In this document: positions 15,727 through 24,390 of the stretch, piece after piece | Numbering within the stretch: the stretch's first letter is position 1 | How the letters are laid out: every line of letters starts with the position of its first letter | NCBI GenBank assembly: GCA_003522145.1 | Contig: DPGD01000021.1 | Location: 1 to 43,991, forward strand | Direction: 5' to 3' | Source of the DNA: Clostridiales bacterium | Lineage (GTDB): Bacteria; Bacillota; Clostridia; Oscillospirales; CAG-272 | Length of the DNA: 43,991 nucleotides | Translations under genes and position numbers: made by a program | Notes under the pieces: model-generated | Told to the model about the DNA's origin: nothing | Database searches by the model: none | What the model saw: the letters and a program-made list of their open reading frames with translations, nothing else

Positions 15727-18093
15727 TCATTTTATTTTCAATTCAATGACGGTGACGCCCGTATCTCCTTCGCCGTAAGCACCGGAGCGGAAGGAGGAAA
15801 CCCGTTTATCCTTCTGCAGTTCCTGCCAGATGCGTTTTCGTAAGGCGCCGGTCCCCTTGCCGTGAATCACCCGGACAGTGGGCACTTTGACGATCAGTGC
15901 GCTGTCCAGATACTTGTCCAGCATAAACCAGGCATCATCGGCCAGTTCTCCCCGCAGATCGATTTCGGGAGAGAAGGAGGCCGAGATTCCGGTGGGGGAA
16001 AGGGAAGCGGCTTTTTCTTTTTTATTGCCCGGTTCATGTTCCAAGAGCTTCAGGTTCGGAAGCTTGGTGCGGAAGCGCATATTGCCCACCAGCAATCCCA
16101 CATTTCCCGACTTGTCTGCTTCGGACAGAACCGTTCCTTCCTTGCCTAAGGAAAAAATAAGGACCCGGTCCCCCGGCTTGAGAGCTCTGGGCAGAACATA
16201 GCCCTCTTCGGGCTTTCTTTCCACCAAAGGATTGATTTGATCGTCTGCCTCCCGCAGCTGCCTCCGGATCTCCTGCCGTGCTTCCGAAACAGCTGCGGTC
16301 TTCTTGGCTTCTTCTGCCTTTTGAAGCACAAAGTCGCTGGTGATCTTGGCGCTTTTCAGAATGCCGGAAGCCTCGGCCTTGGCCTTTTCCAAAAGCTTTT
16401 CGCTTTCGGCTTTTTCTTTTTCCAGGCGCAGAGTCAGATCCTTGCGGTACTTTTCAAACTCCTCTTTTTCTTTCAGAGTTTCCTCTAAGTGCCGTTCGGC
16501 AAGGAGCCGGGACTGCTCCAATTTTTCAATTACCAGCTCAAATTTCCGGTTGTCGGAGGAGACCAGGGTTTTGGCATATTCCACAATGGACTTGTCCAGT
16601 CCGAGCTTTTCGGAAATGGCGAAGGCATTGGATTTTCCCGGTGTACCGATGATCAGATGATAGGTCGGCGCTAAGGTTTCCAAATCAAATTCACAGCTGG
16701 CGTTGCACACTCTATCGGTCTGCAGAGCATAGGCTTTCAGCTCGGCATAGTGCGTGGTGGCGGCACACAGACAGCCTTTTTTCCGTACATACTCCAAAAC
16801 CGACATGGCAAGGGCCGCTCCCTCCACAGGGTCTGTTCCGGCACCCAGCTCGTCGAAGAGCACAAGGGAGTGCTCGTCCGCCTCTTTCGTGATCTCCACG
16901 ATGTTTTTCATGTGGGCTGAGAAGGTGGAAAGGGACTGCTCGATGGATTGCTCGTCCCCGATGTCCGCATAGAAGCTTTCAAAAACCGGAAAAGCGGAAA
17001 GACCAAGGCACGGGGGCTGCAGTCCGGCCTGCGTCATCATGCAAAGAAGTCCCAGGGTTTTCAGGGTGACGGTCTTACCGCCTGTGTTGGGTCCTGTAAC
17101 CACCAGAGTATCAAAATCTCCGCCCAACAGAATGTCTGTGGGCACCACCTTGTGCTTGTCCAAGAGCGGATGCCTTGCCTTCAGAATGCGCAGTTTGCGG
17201 TCGGGGGAGAGGGAAGGGCTGGTGCCTTTCATCCGGTAGGACAGCTCGGCTTTGGCAAAGATCAGGGCAAGCTCTGTGATGTTGTAGTAGTTCAAGGACA
17301 AAAGTCCGGAGTCCTCGGCAACCATTGCGGAAAGAGTATACAGAATCCGGTCGATCTCCTTTTCTTCCTCCTTCTCTAAGAGGCGCAGCTCGTTGTTGGC
17401 ATCCACAACGGCGGCAGGTTCGATGAAAAGGGTAGCGCCGGAGGCGGAGGTGTCGTGAACCAGTCCCTTGATTTCATTGCGCCATTCGGCTTTTACCGGA
17501 ATCACATACCGCCCCTGACGGGTGGTGACAATGTTCTCCTGTAGATATTTTTGGTAGTGGTTTCCGGTGACAAATTTTTGTAAGGTCTCTTTAACCCGGT
17601 TGTTTACCGTTTTGATTTTGCGGCGTATGCCGGCCAATTCCGGGCTTGCGTCATCTGCCATCAGATCCTCTGCCAGAATGGAGGAGGTGATGGTGCGCTC
17701 CAGCTTGGGATCGGGCATCAGACGGGAGAAGTAGACATAAAAGGGGTGGGTGCCGGAATGCTCCTCCTCCGGATACCTTTTCAAGGTCCGGGCACAGGTC
17801 AGCACTCTGCCCACCGCCAATAACTCCGCCATGGAAAGCTGGGCGCCCTTGCAGGCTCTTTCCACTTCGTCTGAAATATCGGTGATGCCGAAAAAGGAGG
17901 GGGTGCCTTTGATGCCGGCCAAGCGTTTGGCCTCCTCGGTTTCCTGCTGTTTGCGCTCAATGCGTTCTCTGTCGGTCTCGGGACAAAGGGCAAGAGCCTT
18001 GCGTTTGGCACCTTCGGTGGAGGCGCAATCGGCAAGCATGGTCAATATTTTATCGAATTCCAGGGTCTTTGATGCTTTTTCAAAATTTTTCAA
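15727..18093 (-). CDS. mutS2: endonuclease MutS2
   Basis: A 788-residue MutS2, an ATPase linked in other bacteria to suppression of recombination and to rescue of collided ribosomes. It lacks the N-terminal mismatch-recognition domains of MutS. The core and clamp region is followed by Walker A GPNTGGKT and Walker B LVLFDELGAGTDP. Next come a long Glu/Lys-rich coiled coil (about 520-620), a KOW-like segment, and a C-terminal Smr nuclease domain with DLRG and HGKGTG. The start is TTG 18093, with AAAGGCGG 9 bases upstream. No better in-frame ATG or GTG is present. It is the last gene of the operon, 52 bases after recO. Confidence 0.95.
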   Translation of the reverse strand: MKNFEKASKTLEFDKILTMLADCASTEGAKRKALALCPETDRERIERKQQETEEAKRLAGIKGTPSFFGITDISDEVERACKGAQLSMAELLAVGRVLTCARTLKRYPEEEHSGTHPFYVYFSRLMPDPKLERTITSSILAEDLMADDASPELAGIRRKIKTVNNRVKETLQKFVTGNHYQKYLQENIVTTRQGRYVIPVKAEWRNEIKGLVHDTSASGATLFIEPAAVVDANNELRLLEKEEEKEIDRILYTLSAMVAEDSGLLSLNYYNITELALIFAKAELSYRMKGTSPSLSPDRKLRILKARHPLLDKHKVVPTDILLGGDFDTLVVTGPNTGGKTVTLKTLGLLCMMTQAGLQPPCLGLSAFPVFESFYADIGDEQSIEQSLSTFSAHMKNIVEITKEADEHSLVLFDELGAGTDPVEGAALAMSVLEYVRKKGCLCAATTHYAELKAYALQTDRVCNASCEFDLETLAPTYHLIIGTPGKSNAFAISEKLGLDKSIVEYAKTLVSSDNRKFELVIEKLEQSRLLAERHLEETLKEKEEFEKYRKDLTLRLEKEKAESEKLLEKAKAEASGILKSAKITSDFVLQKAEEAKKTAAVSEARQEIRRQLREADDQINPLVERKPEEGYVLPRALKPGDRVLIFSLGKEGTVLSEADKSGNVGLLVGNMRFRTKLPNLKLLEHEPGNKKEKAASLSPTGISASFSPEIDLRGELADDAWFMLDKYLDSALIVKVPTVRVIHGKGTGALRKRIWQELQKDKRVSSFRSGAYGEGDTGVTVIELKIK

Positions 18094-18145
18094 ATTCCGG
18101 TTCCGCCTTTCACGGGAATAGAGGTGAAGAATTGCTTTTTCGGCT

Positions 18146-18919
18146 TTACATAAAATTTTTGAAGTCCCCTGCTATGTTCTTGTAAAAATCCAGGCTGTCA
18201 AAGGAATGCTCGAAAAAACATTGAAGGCTTTTTTCGGCGGCCTTCTGCAGTTTGAGGAAGCTTCCTTGCCCCAGAGTGAAGGAGAACAGCTTTTTGGAGG
18301 GACAGGTGAGGATGTAGCTTAAAGCCTCCCGGGCGCCGCCGTCAAAGGGAAGAAGCAAAGCGGGATGCTCGCTTTCTTTTTGGCAGGAGGGACAGACAAT
18401 GCCCCCCTCCAAGGGATCAAAGGCGCAGTCCTTTCCGATAGCTCTTCCGCAGAGGACGCAATCGTCAAAGGCCGGTCCGCTTCCTTCAATACCCAAAAGC
18501 CGCAGTTCGTATACCGTTTTGATCCGTTCTCTCTGGGTAAGTTTATGGCACAGAGCATAAAGACAGTTCAGAAGCAGCTGAAGCAGTTCGCCCTCTTCCT
18601 CGTTTTCCCGGGCGCATTCTGCCGCCGTTTCAAGAAAATAAGAGCCGAGAGCACAGTCTAAGGGGTCGCAGCGCAGATCAAAAAAGCTTTCCACAAGGGA
18701 GGCTTCCCGCAGGGTCAGCCGGTTGTTCTTTTCGGAAACAACAAACTGACAGAAGCAGAAGGGCTGCGTTGCCGGCATCATCCGGGAGGTCAGTTTTCGT
18801 GCTCCGTGGCAGGTGACGGTTTTCTTTCCGCGCTCGGCTGTCAGCAGAGTGAGAAGGCTGGTGCTGTCATTGAGGGGGGTATTGCGCAGAACAATGCCGG
18901 TGAGCTTGTCCGCCGTCAT
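18146..18919 (-). CDS. recO: DNA repair protein RecO
   Basis: RecO (257 residues) works with RecR and RecF to load RecA on SSB-coated single-stranded DNA. The N-terminal OB-fold starts GIVLRNTPLNDSTSLLTLLT and includes a GARK motif. A helical domain follows, carrying a four-cysteine zinc site: CVLCG near residue 158 and CPSC near residue 182. The RecO assignment rests on these features plus position directly after era, which is a conserved order in Firmicutes. AAAGGA lies upstream of the ATG. Confidence 0.92.
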   Translation of the reverse strand: MTADKLTGIVLRNTPLNDSTSLLTLLTAERGKKTVTCHGARKLTSRMMPATQPFCFCQFVVSEKNNRLTLREASLVESFFDLRCDPLDCALGSYFLETAAECARENEEEGELLQLLLNCLYALCHKLTQRERIKTVYELRLLGIEGSGPAFDDCVLCGRAIGKDCAFDPLEGGIVCPSCQKESEHPALLLPFDGGAREALSYILTCPSKKLFSFTLGQGSFLKLQKAAEKSLQCFFEHSFDSLDFYKNIAGDFKNFM

Positions 18920-18955
18920 CAGGTATCATCCTTTCTTTCGGCTTTGGTCAGAAAA

Positions 18956-19852
18956 TCATTGGTCCAGATCCTTTTTGTCGTAGCCGAAGTTTGCAACCAA
19001 AAAGTCGCTGTCCCGCCAGTTTTCCTTAACTTTGACCCAGAGATTCAGGTAGACCTGTATCCCGAAGAATTTTTCCAGATCTTCTCTTGCATAACTGCCG
19101 ATCTTTTTGAGCATTTCTCCGTTTTTGCCGATCAGAATCCGTTTGTGGGCCTCCCGCTCGCAGAAAATTTCGGCCCGGATGGAGATCAAGTCCTTTTTTT
19201 CTTTGAATTCTTCAATGACCACGGCGGTGCCATGGGGAATTTCGTCGTCCATGAGCCGGAGAATCTTTTCCCGTATAAATTCGGCGGCGATCTGGCGTTC
19301 GGGCTGTTCGGTCATGGCATCTTCCTCAAAGAGCCATTCTCCTTCGTGCAGGAACCTTTCGGTTTCCTCCAGAACGATGTCCACACCGTCGTTTTTCAAG
19401 GCGGAAACGGGGATCACCGAGGAAAAGTTATAGAGCTCCGCATAGGCCTTGATGCATTCTGCAACCTTTATAGGAGTACTTTTGTCTATTTTGTTTACGG
19501 CCAACAGGGCAGGCATCCGGTCTTTTTCAAAGCGGGAAAGAATCCGCTTTTCAATTTCTCCCGGAAGATAGTCGGCATCCACCACCAGAATGGCGGCGTC
19601 CACACCGCCTAAAGTGGAGGAGACGGTTTTCATCATGTAGTCGCCCAGCTTGTTCTTGCTGTGCAGAACACCGGGCGTGTCCACAAAGACAAACTGGTTT
19701 TCTCCTTTTGAAAGAATGCCGGTGATCCGGTTTCGGGTGGTCTGAGGTTTTTTGGAGACGATGGCTATTTTCTCGCCGGTAAGCGCATTCAGCAAAGTGG
19801 ATTTCCCCACATTGGCTCTGCCTACAATGGCTACAAATCCTGTCTTTTTCAT
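18956..19852 (-). CDS. era: GTPase Era
   Basis: Era (298 residues) is an essential GTPase that binds the 3' end of 16S rRNA in 30S assembly. The G domain has G1 GRANVGKST, switch region TTRNRITGI, G3 DTPGV and G4 NKID. The C-terminal KH domain covers about 205-285, with the RNA-binding loop IGKNGEMLKKIG. It lies 18 bases after ybeY and 36 bases before recO, so all three are in one transcript. ybeY and era acting in the same maturation step fits this arrangement. Confidence 0.97.
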   Translation of the reverse strand: MKKTGFVAIVGRANVGKSTLLNALTGEKIAIVSKKPQTTRNRITGILSKGENQFVFVDTPGVLHSKNKLGDYMMKTVSSTLGGVDAAILVVDADYLPGEIEKRILSRFEKDRMPALLAVNKIDKSTPIKVAECIKAYAELYNFSSVIPVSALKNDGVDIVLEETERFLHEGEWLFEEDAMTEQPERQIAAEFIREKILRLMDDEIPHGTAVVIEEFKEKKDLISIRAEIFCEREAHKRILIGKNGEMLKKIGSYAREDLEKFFGIQVYLNLWVKVKENWRDSDFLVANFGYDKKDLDQ

Positions 19853-19870
19853 CGGTTTACGACTATCCTT

Positions 19871-20335
19871 TCAATCTTCTTTTCCCAAATTCAGAAATTT
19901 CATGATCTCCTCCTGTCGGAAGAACATTTCTTTCTCGTCGTCCCTGCTTGTTTCGTGGTCATAGCCTAAAAGATGAAGCATGGAATGAACCACAAGAAAG
20001 GCTACTTCCCGCTCAAAACTGTGGCCGTATTCTGTTGCCTGTTCTTGCGCTTTTTCCAGACTCAGCACAATGTCTCCTAAGGCTAACGGTTCCCCCTCCA
20101 CCTCTTCGTCAAAAAGGGGAAAAGAGAGCACATCGGTGGGACGGTCTACCGCACGGTACTGCCTGTTGAGGGCGTGAATCTTCTCATTGTCGGTGAAGGT
20201 CACCGAAATCTCGCAGGGACAACGGTAATCCTCGTATTTCAGCGTGGCATTCACTGCCCGGCGTACCAATCCCCGTAAAGAAGGGAGGACCTTCACTTTT
20301 TTCTGCTCGTTTGCGATATAAACGGTGTTTTTCAT
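19871..20335 (-). CDS. ybeY: endoribonuclease YbeY (rRNA maturation factor)
   Basis: A 154-residue metal-dependent RNase for 16S rRNA 3'-end processing and quality control. The zinc signature H-x3-H-x5-H is present as HSMLHLLGYDH. The conserved NRQYRAVDRPTDVLSFP block precedes it. The start lies 4 bases after the phoH stop, and its ribosome site AAGGAAAA falls inside phoH's last codons. The gene order phoH-ybeY-era is classic for Firmicutes. Confidence 0.96.
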   Translation of the reverse strand: MKNTVYIANEQKKVKVLPSLRGLVRRAVNATLKYEDYRCPCEISVTFTDNEKIHALNRQYRAVDRPTDVLSFPLFDEEVEGEPLALGDIVLSLEKAQEQATEYGHSFEREVAFLVVHSMLHLLGYDHETSRDDEKEMFFRQEEIMKFLNLGKED

Positions 20336-20339
20336 GCAC

Positions 20340-21377
20340 TTATTTTCCTTCTGTTCTTTTTTTCTTCAAGGTGTAGTATTTTTGCTTTTCAGGGCTCTTT
20401 TTTCTGGCATAATTGTCATAGGCGAGGATGATGCGCTGGACCAGTTGGTGCCGGACCACATCCTGCTCGGTCAAACGAAAGACGGCGATGTCCTCCACAT
20501 CCGGTAAGACCTTGACCGCTTCCACAAGCCCGCTTTTCTGACCTTTGGGCAGATCGGTCTGGGTAATGTCGCCGGTCACGACCGCCTTGCTGTTGACGCC
20601 GAGTCTGGTCAGAAACATCTTCATCTGTTCCGGCGTGGTGTTCTGGGCCTCATCCAGAATAATGAAGGAATCGTCCAAGGTTCGTCCCCGCATATAGGCA
20701 AGAGGGGCGATTTCAATGATCCCTTTTTCCATGTTTTTCTGGTAGCTTTCCGGACCCATCATTTCAAAAAGAGCATCGTAAAGCGGCCGCAGATAGGGAT
20801 CGATCTTGCTTTGCAGATCCCCCGGAAGATACCCCAGCTTTTCTCCCGCTTCGACTGCGGGTCTGGTCAGCACCAGCCTTGAAACCTGCCCTTGTCTTAA
20901 AGCGGTCACACCCATGGCCACAGCCAAAAAGGTCTTTCCGGTTCCCGCAGGACCAATTCCTAAAACGACGGTGTTGTTCTTGATGGTGTCTGTATAGCTT
21001 TTCTGCCCGGCGGTCTTGGCTTTGATGGGCTTTCCTTTGGCGGTGATGCACAGGGTATCCTTCCCGGCGGCTTTCAGCAACTCTTCCTCCGCTCCTTTTT
21101 GGGCAAGGGAGATGGTGTACAGCAACCGCTGTTCGCTCAGTTCCTCTCCCCGCTCCACAAAGTCCTTCAGATGCGTCAGCGCCAAGAGGGCTTTTTGTAC
21201 ATCATCCTCTTCGCCCTTAACCGAAATGACCGGCGTCTCCCCGAAGGAGCGATCCGAGATTTTCACTCCGAAAGCCTCTTCCAGAGTGTGCAGATTGGAG
21301 TCGAAACTGCCGAAGATCTCGGCAATGTGGGCGTTCTTTTTCATTTCAACGATTTTTTCGGTCATGTACTTCCTCAT
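20340..21377 (-). CDS. phoH: PhoH family ATPase
   Basis: A PhoH-like ATPase (345 residues from this start), probably an RNA-associated NTPase acting with YbeY. The N-terminal KH-like region is followed by the ATPase core, with Walker A GPAGTGKT, LTRPAVEAGE and Walker B FIILDEAQN. The start is uncertain. ATG 21377 has GGAAGGGG at 7 bases. ATG 21383 overlaps the yqfD stop as ATGA. ATG 21365 has GAGGA close by. The frame is open further upstream into yqfD, but homologous protein begins near here. Confidence 0.93.
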   Translation of the reverse strand: MRKYMTEKIVEMKKNAHIAEIFGSFDSNLHTLEEAFGVKISDRSFGETPVISVKGEEDDVQKALLALTHLKDFVERGEELSEQRLLYTISLAQKGAEEELLKAAGKDTLCITAKGKPIKAKTAGQKSYTDTIKNNTVVLGIGPAGTGKTFLAVAMGVTALRQGQVSRLVLTRPAVEAGEKLGYLPGDLQSKIDPYLRPLYDALFEMMGPESYQKNMEKGIIEIAPLAYMRGRTLDDSFIILDEAQNTTPEQMKMFLTRLGVNSKAVVTGDITQTDLPKGQKSGLVEAVKVLPDVEDIAVFRLTEQDVVRHQLVQRIILAYDNYARKKSPEKQKYYTLKKKRTEGK

Positions 21378-21379
21378 CT

Positions 21380-22558
21380 TCATTCCCCTTCCGGGGAAAT
21401 GATTTTTATTTCTTCTGCAATGTTCGCAATGCACTCGGCGGTTAAATACAGGGTGATGCCGTTTTCGGTTTCCTGACTTTTAAAAGAAAGGGAAAGAATC
21501 TCGGAAGAATCCGTGCGCAGTTCCTGAATCAGGAGGTCTCTGCCCAGCTGCAGGGCCTCTTCTTTTGTGCGGGTGGCGGTGGATTCGGTATATACCCGTG
21601 CTTTGGTCACCTGTACCCGCAGGGGAAGGGCAATGCCCAAAACCGTCGGACGGTACTCATCTTCTATTATACCATATTCTTCTGAAAATTTCAATTTATT
21701 TTTGTGCAGGAGCAGCCCTTTTCCCAAAATATTTATGCTTTTTTCAAGCAATATCGGCTCTGATTCGGTTTTTACCGTGTATTCATAGGGAATGAAGAGC
21801 TGCTTGGTCCGCAGGACTCTGGCATATACCCTGCCGCTGGAGGCTCTTGGATGCAATCCGGTTTCCTTTTCGGAGTAACCGGCGACCAGAAGATCGCCTG
21901 CCTTTACCGTTTGCCCTACCCCTGTCACGGCTCTTCCGGAGGACAGCTCAAAGCGGAGTATCTCGCCTGCTTCCTTTGCCACCAGATTTACAGGATTTTT
22001 TTCTTTTTTGTCGGTAGCAGGCTTATTTCGGGTTTCCACAAGCTCAATTTCGGCTACACTTCCCATCATGTTGACCGTGATCCAGGCAATTTCGTCGTTT
22101 TCCATAGGAATCCGGTTGCAGATCTGATGCAGATCCAGGGAGGAGTGGCGACAGCCGATGCGGAAGCCGTAATTTTCGAGAATTTCAAAAACCCGCTCTT
22201 CGGAGAGGCTTTCGTTGCCGGAGATCTGTACATCCCACACATAGTTGGTGCTTTGAAAAAGGCAGAAAATTCCCAAGAGCACGCCTAAAATCAGTCCGGG
22301 ACGGCGCAGAGCCTTCGGCACAAACGAAAAAAAGCCTTTTTCATAGAGAATTTCAGTGCAAATCCCTTTTTGTCGGCAGAGCGTTTCCACAGCTTTCCGG
22401 TCATTGTGCGAGACACTGCACAGAAAACAGGTTCCTTCATTTTCAATATCAAAGCAGGGAATGCCGGAAAGAATAAAAAGATTGGCGCAAAGAAAGGGCG
22501 GGGCAAGAAGCCGCAGGCGTACCTCTCCGGAAAAAAAGCGGGCAACTTTTTTGAACAC
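21380..22558 (-). CDS. yqfD: sporulation protein YqfD
   Basis: A 392-residue membrane protein of the YqfD family, made in the mother cell under sigma-E in Bacillus and needed for efficient sporulation. A cytoplasmic N-terminal domain (about 1-85) precedes one transmembrane segment (about 88-105). A large extracytoplasmic part then begins with a POTRA-like region, SGNESLSEERVFEILENYG. The start is GTG 22558 with AGGAGG 5 bases upstream, and that ribosome site overlaps the yqfC stop codon. The yqfC-yqfD-phoH order is conserved in spore-forming Firmicutes. The biochemical function is unknown. Confidence 0.93.
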   Translation of the reverse strand: MFKKVARFFSGEVRLRLLAPPFLCANLFILSGIPCFDIENEGTCFLCSVSHNDRKAVETLCRQKGICTEILYEKGFFSFVPKALRRPGLILGVLLGIFCLFQSTNYVWDVQISGNESLSEERVFEILENYGFRIGCRHSSLDLHQICNRIPMENDEIAWITVNMMGSVAEIELVETRNKPATDKKEKNPVNLVAKEAGEILRFELSSGRAVTGVGQTVKAGDLLVAGYSEKETGLHPRASSGRVYARVLRTKQLFIPYEYTVKTESEPILLEKSINILGKGLLLHKNKLKFSEEYGIIEDEYRPTVLGIALPLRVQVTKARVYTESTATRTKEEALQLGRDLLIQELRTDSSEILSLSFKSQETENGITLYLTAECIANIAEEIKIISPEGE

Positions 22559-22567
22559 GGCGGCCTC

Positions 22568-22864
22568 CTAAAGGCTTTCGCCTTTGGGAGCTTCCTCAAA
22601 TCGGATCTCCTCAATGCTGCCGCCTACGGCAATCCGGGCACCGGAATAGGTTTTTAAGGAAAGCTCCTTTCCCAAAACCGAAAGTATACCCTCTTTGATT
22701 CTTACGGAAATTTTACAGGCAGAATATTCGGTCAGTCCATAGCAGCCGTCAATTTCGAGCAGCATTCTCCCGCAAAGGGAAATATCGGTCTGTCCAAAGC
22801 GGGAACTAGGGGGAGGGCAGAGAGACGAAGGGTCAAAAATCTGCTTTTTCAGCTTTTCAAGCAT
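22568..22864 (-). CDS. yqfC: YabP/YqfC family sporulation protein
   Basis: A 98-residue protein matching YqfC in size and position directly before yqfD. The conserved core is a beta-rich stretch: RMLLEIDGCYGLTEYS, KISVRIKEGILSVLGKEL and IAVGGSIEEIRFE. The frame is open far upstream. I chose ATG 22864 because the protein then has family length, although its ribosome site is weak. GTG 22876 is the alternative. It is the first gene of the seven-gene operon, with a possible sigma-E promoter in the 77-bp divergent gap. Confidence 0.85.
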   Translation of the reverse strand: MLEKLKKQIFDPSSLCPPPSSRFGQTDISLCGRMLLEIDGCYGLTEYSACKISVRIKEGILSVLGKELSLKTYSGARIAVGGSIEEIRFEEAPKGESL

Positions 22865-22867
22865 GGC

Positions 22868-22895
22868 ATATTTCACTCGCTTCCAAACATAGTGT
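22868..22895 (+). promoter_or_regulatory. possible sigma-E-type promoter of ylbJ
   Basis: ATATTT (22868-22873), 14 bases and CATAGTGT (22888-22895) resemble the sigma-E pattern ATATT-N14-CATACA-x-T with two mismatches in the -10 box. The ylbJ ATG is 45 bases downstream. ylbJ is a sigma-E gene in Bacillus. Confidence 0.4.
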
Positions 22896-22919
22896 ATCGT
22901 AGTTCGATTCAAAATAAGG
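22891..22919 (-). promoter_or_regulatory. possible sigma-E-type promoter of yqfC
   Basis: On the minus strand, GATACACT (22898-22891) matches seven of eight positions of the CATACA-x-T -10 box. CCTTATT lies 14 bases upstream as a partial -35 box. It overlaps the opposing ylbJ element by five bases. Confidence 0.4.
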
Positions 22920-22940
22920 TATGCCTGAAAGGACAAAACT

Positions 22941-23897
22941 ATGAATTCCAAAAGGAAAGGCCTGCATATTGCGGCATACAGCCTGATCTTGCTTTTCGCC
23001 CTGCTTCTGCTTTCCCACATGGGCCGGGTGGGCGTTTATACCGAAAAGGGCTTGGGCGTAATCCTTCACAAGGTTATTCCGTCGGTCTTTCCTTATCTGG
23101 TGCTTTCGGGATTGCTTTACCGGACGGGATTGGCGCAGCGGCTGGGAAGGCTGTTCGGCAGACCCTTCAGAAAAATTTTCCGCCTGCCGATGGCGGCCTT
23201 TCCGGCGGTTCTTCTGGGGGTGCTTTGCGGCTTTCCGGTAGGGGCAAAGTGTGCCGTGGAAATGTATATGCAGGGCTTTTGCACCAAAAAGGAAGCAGAG
23301 CGTATTGCCGCATTCACCAATTTCTGCGGTCCGCCCTTTATTCTGGGAGCCGTCGGTGTGGGAATTTTCAGCAATATCGGCTTGGGCTGGCTGATTTTTC
23401 TCTGCCAGACGGCGGTTTCCCTGCTGTTCGGTTTTTTCTACAGGCGCCCGAAAAAAGGGGAAGTGAAGGAAAGAGGAACCCTTGTAGCGGGGAAAATACC
23501 GAGCTGTTCATTTAAAGACTTTTCCTCCGCCATTGCCGATGCCACGGTACAAATGGTAAAAATAGCCGGATTTGTGCTGTTTTTTGCGGTGACGGTGGGA
23601 TTGATGACCGAGCCCTTCGGTGCTTTTTTTGCCAAACACACCCTTTGGGAGGGCTTTTTGATCGGTATTTTTGAAATTTCTTCGGGCATTTCGGCCATAC
23701 AGGAAGGGGCTTTGGGAGCGTTCCTATCCTGCACTCTGATTGTAGGCTTTTCGGGTGTATCGGTTTTCATGCAGGTCAGCAGTCTTATGCGAGATGCCGG
23801 ACTGTCCATGAAGGGCTACCTGCTTGCGCACCTGATTTGTCCGCCGGTTTCTGCACTTCTTGCCTGCCTGTTTGCAGGACTTTTAGGCATTTTTTGA
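22941..23897 (+). CDS. ylbJ: sporulation integral membrane protein YlbJ (SpoVV)
   Basis: A 318-residue polytopic membrane protein of the YlbJ/SpoVV family. In Bacillus it moves dipicolinic acid from the mother cell across the outer forespore membrane. About eight hydrophobic segments are visible. Nucleoside-recognition (GATE)-type features include GVLCGFPVGAKCAVEMY and FTNFCGPPFILGAVG, and the second half-repeat contains FEISSGISAIQ. AAAGGA lies 7 bases before the ATG. It is divergent from yqfC, sharing a 76-bp regulatory gap, and is followed by a small Cys-rich gene. The gene supports an endospore-forming ancestry. Confidence 0.9.
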   Translation: MNSKRKGLHIAAYSLILLFALLLLSHMGRVGVYTEKGLGVILHKVIPSVFPYLVLSGLLYRTGLAQRLGRLFGRPFRKIFRLPMAAFPAVLLGVLCGFPVGAKCAVEMYMQGFCTKKEAERIAAFTNFCGPPFILGAVGVGIFSNIGLGWLIFLCQTAVSLLFGFFYRRPKKGEVKERGTLVAGKIPSCSFKDFSSAIADATVQMVKIAGFVLFFAVTVGLMTEPFGAFFAKHTLWEGFLIGIFEISSGISAIQEGALGAFLSCTLIVGFSGVSVFMQVSSLMRDAGLSMKGYLLAHLICPPVSALLACLFAGLLGIF

Positions 23898-23967
23898 AAA
23901 AGCTCTTGAAAAGAAAGCCTGGATGGTGTACACTTCGGACAGAGAACGGAAAGGAAGTGGTTGGTGG

Positions 23968-24186
23968 ATGTTCGGCAGAAAAAAACAGGCCGATGAGGAA
24001 AAAGCCTGCGCATTGTGTGTATTTGCCCGCAGAGACGAAGAGGGCAGAGTGTTTTGCAGAAAGAAGAACAGGCAGAAAGAGGAAGAGGATTGTTGTTCTG
24101 CCTTTGAGCTGGATCTGTTGAAGAAGCGTCCTGCAGCGGCACCTGCGGTGTCTTTTGATTTCTCTCCGGAGGATTTCAAACTCTGA
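23968..24186 (+). CDS. small Cys-rich protein, conserved clostridial type, unknown function
   Basis: A 72-residue protein with cysteine pattern CALC ... C ... DCC, suggesting a small metal-binding domain, and a basic N-terminus (MFGRKKQ). It ends in the acidic motif FSPEDFKL. I know similar short proteins from Clostridia, where the C-terminal RYDPLKR-like stretch is conserved (here ELDLLKKRP). No function is established. The start at ATG 23968 has only a distant AAAGGA (about 13 bases). ATG 23923 is an in-frame alternative. It follows ylbJ by 70 bases, with a strong terminator after it, so it is probably cotranscribed with ylbJ. Confidence 0.7.
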   Translation: MFGRKKQADEEKACALCVFARRDEEGRVFCRKKNRQKEEEDCCSAFELDLLKKRPAAAPAVSFDFSPEDFKL

Positions 24187-24262
24187 ACGGTTTCCGTCCG
24201 GTGTTTCTGAAGCCTGAAGCTCCGGCAAGGTGAAAAATCAAGAAGAACGGTGGGGCATTTAT

Positions 24263-24324
24263 AAAGAAAAAAGGGGCTGTTAAAAAAATTCCGAAAGAAT
24301 TTTTTAACAGCCCCTTTTTTCTTT
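24263..24324. terminator. very long bidirectional terminator
   Basis: A 28-bp stem with one bulged A, AAAGAAAAAAGGGGCTGTT-type arm against its complement, and loop CGAAA. T-runs at both ends make it usable from both directions. It separates the convergent ylbJ unit (+) and the lipoprotein operon (-). Confidence 0.9.
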
Positions 24325-24390
24325 ACGGGTAGTTTTGGTTTGGTCCTTTTTGAAACCCCGTTCCGATGCTCTTTGGGTGGGGTATTCCGG

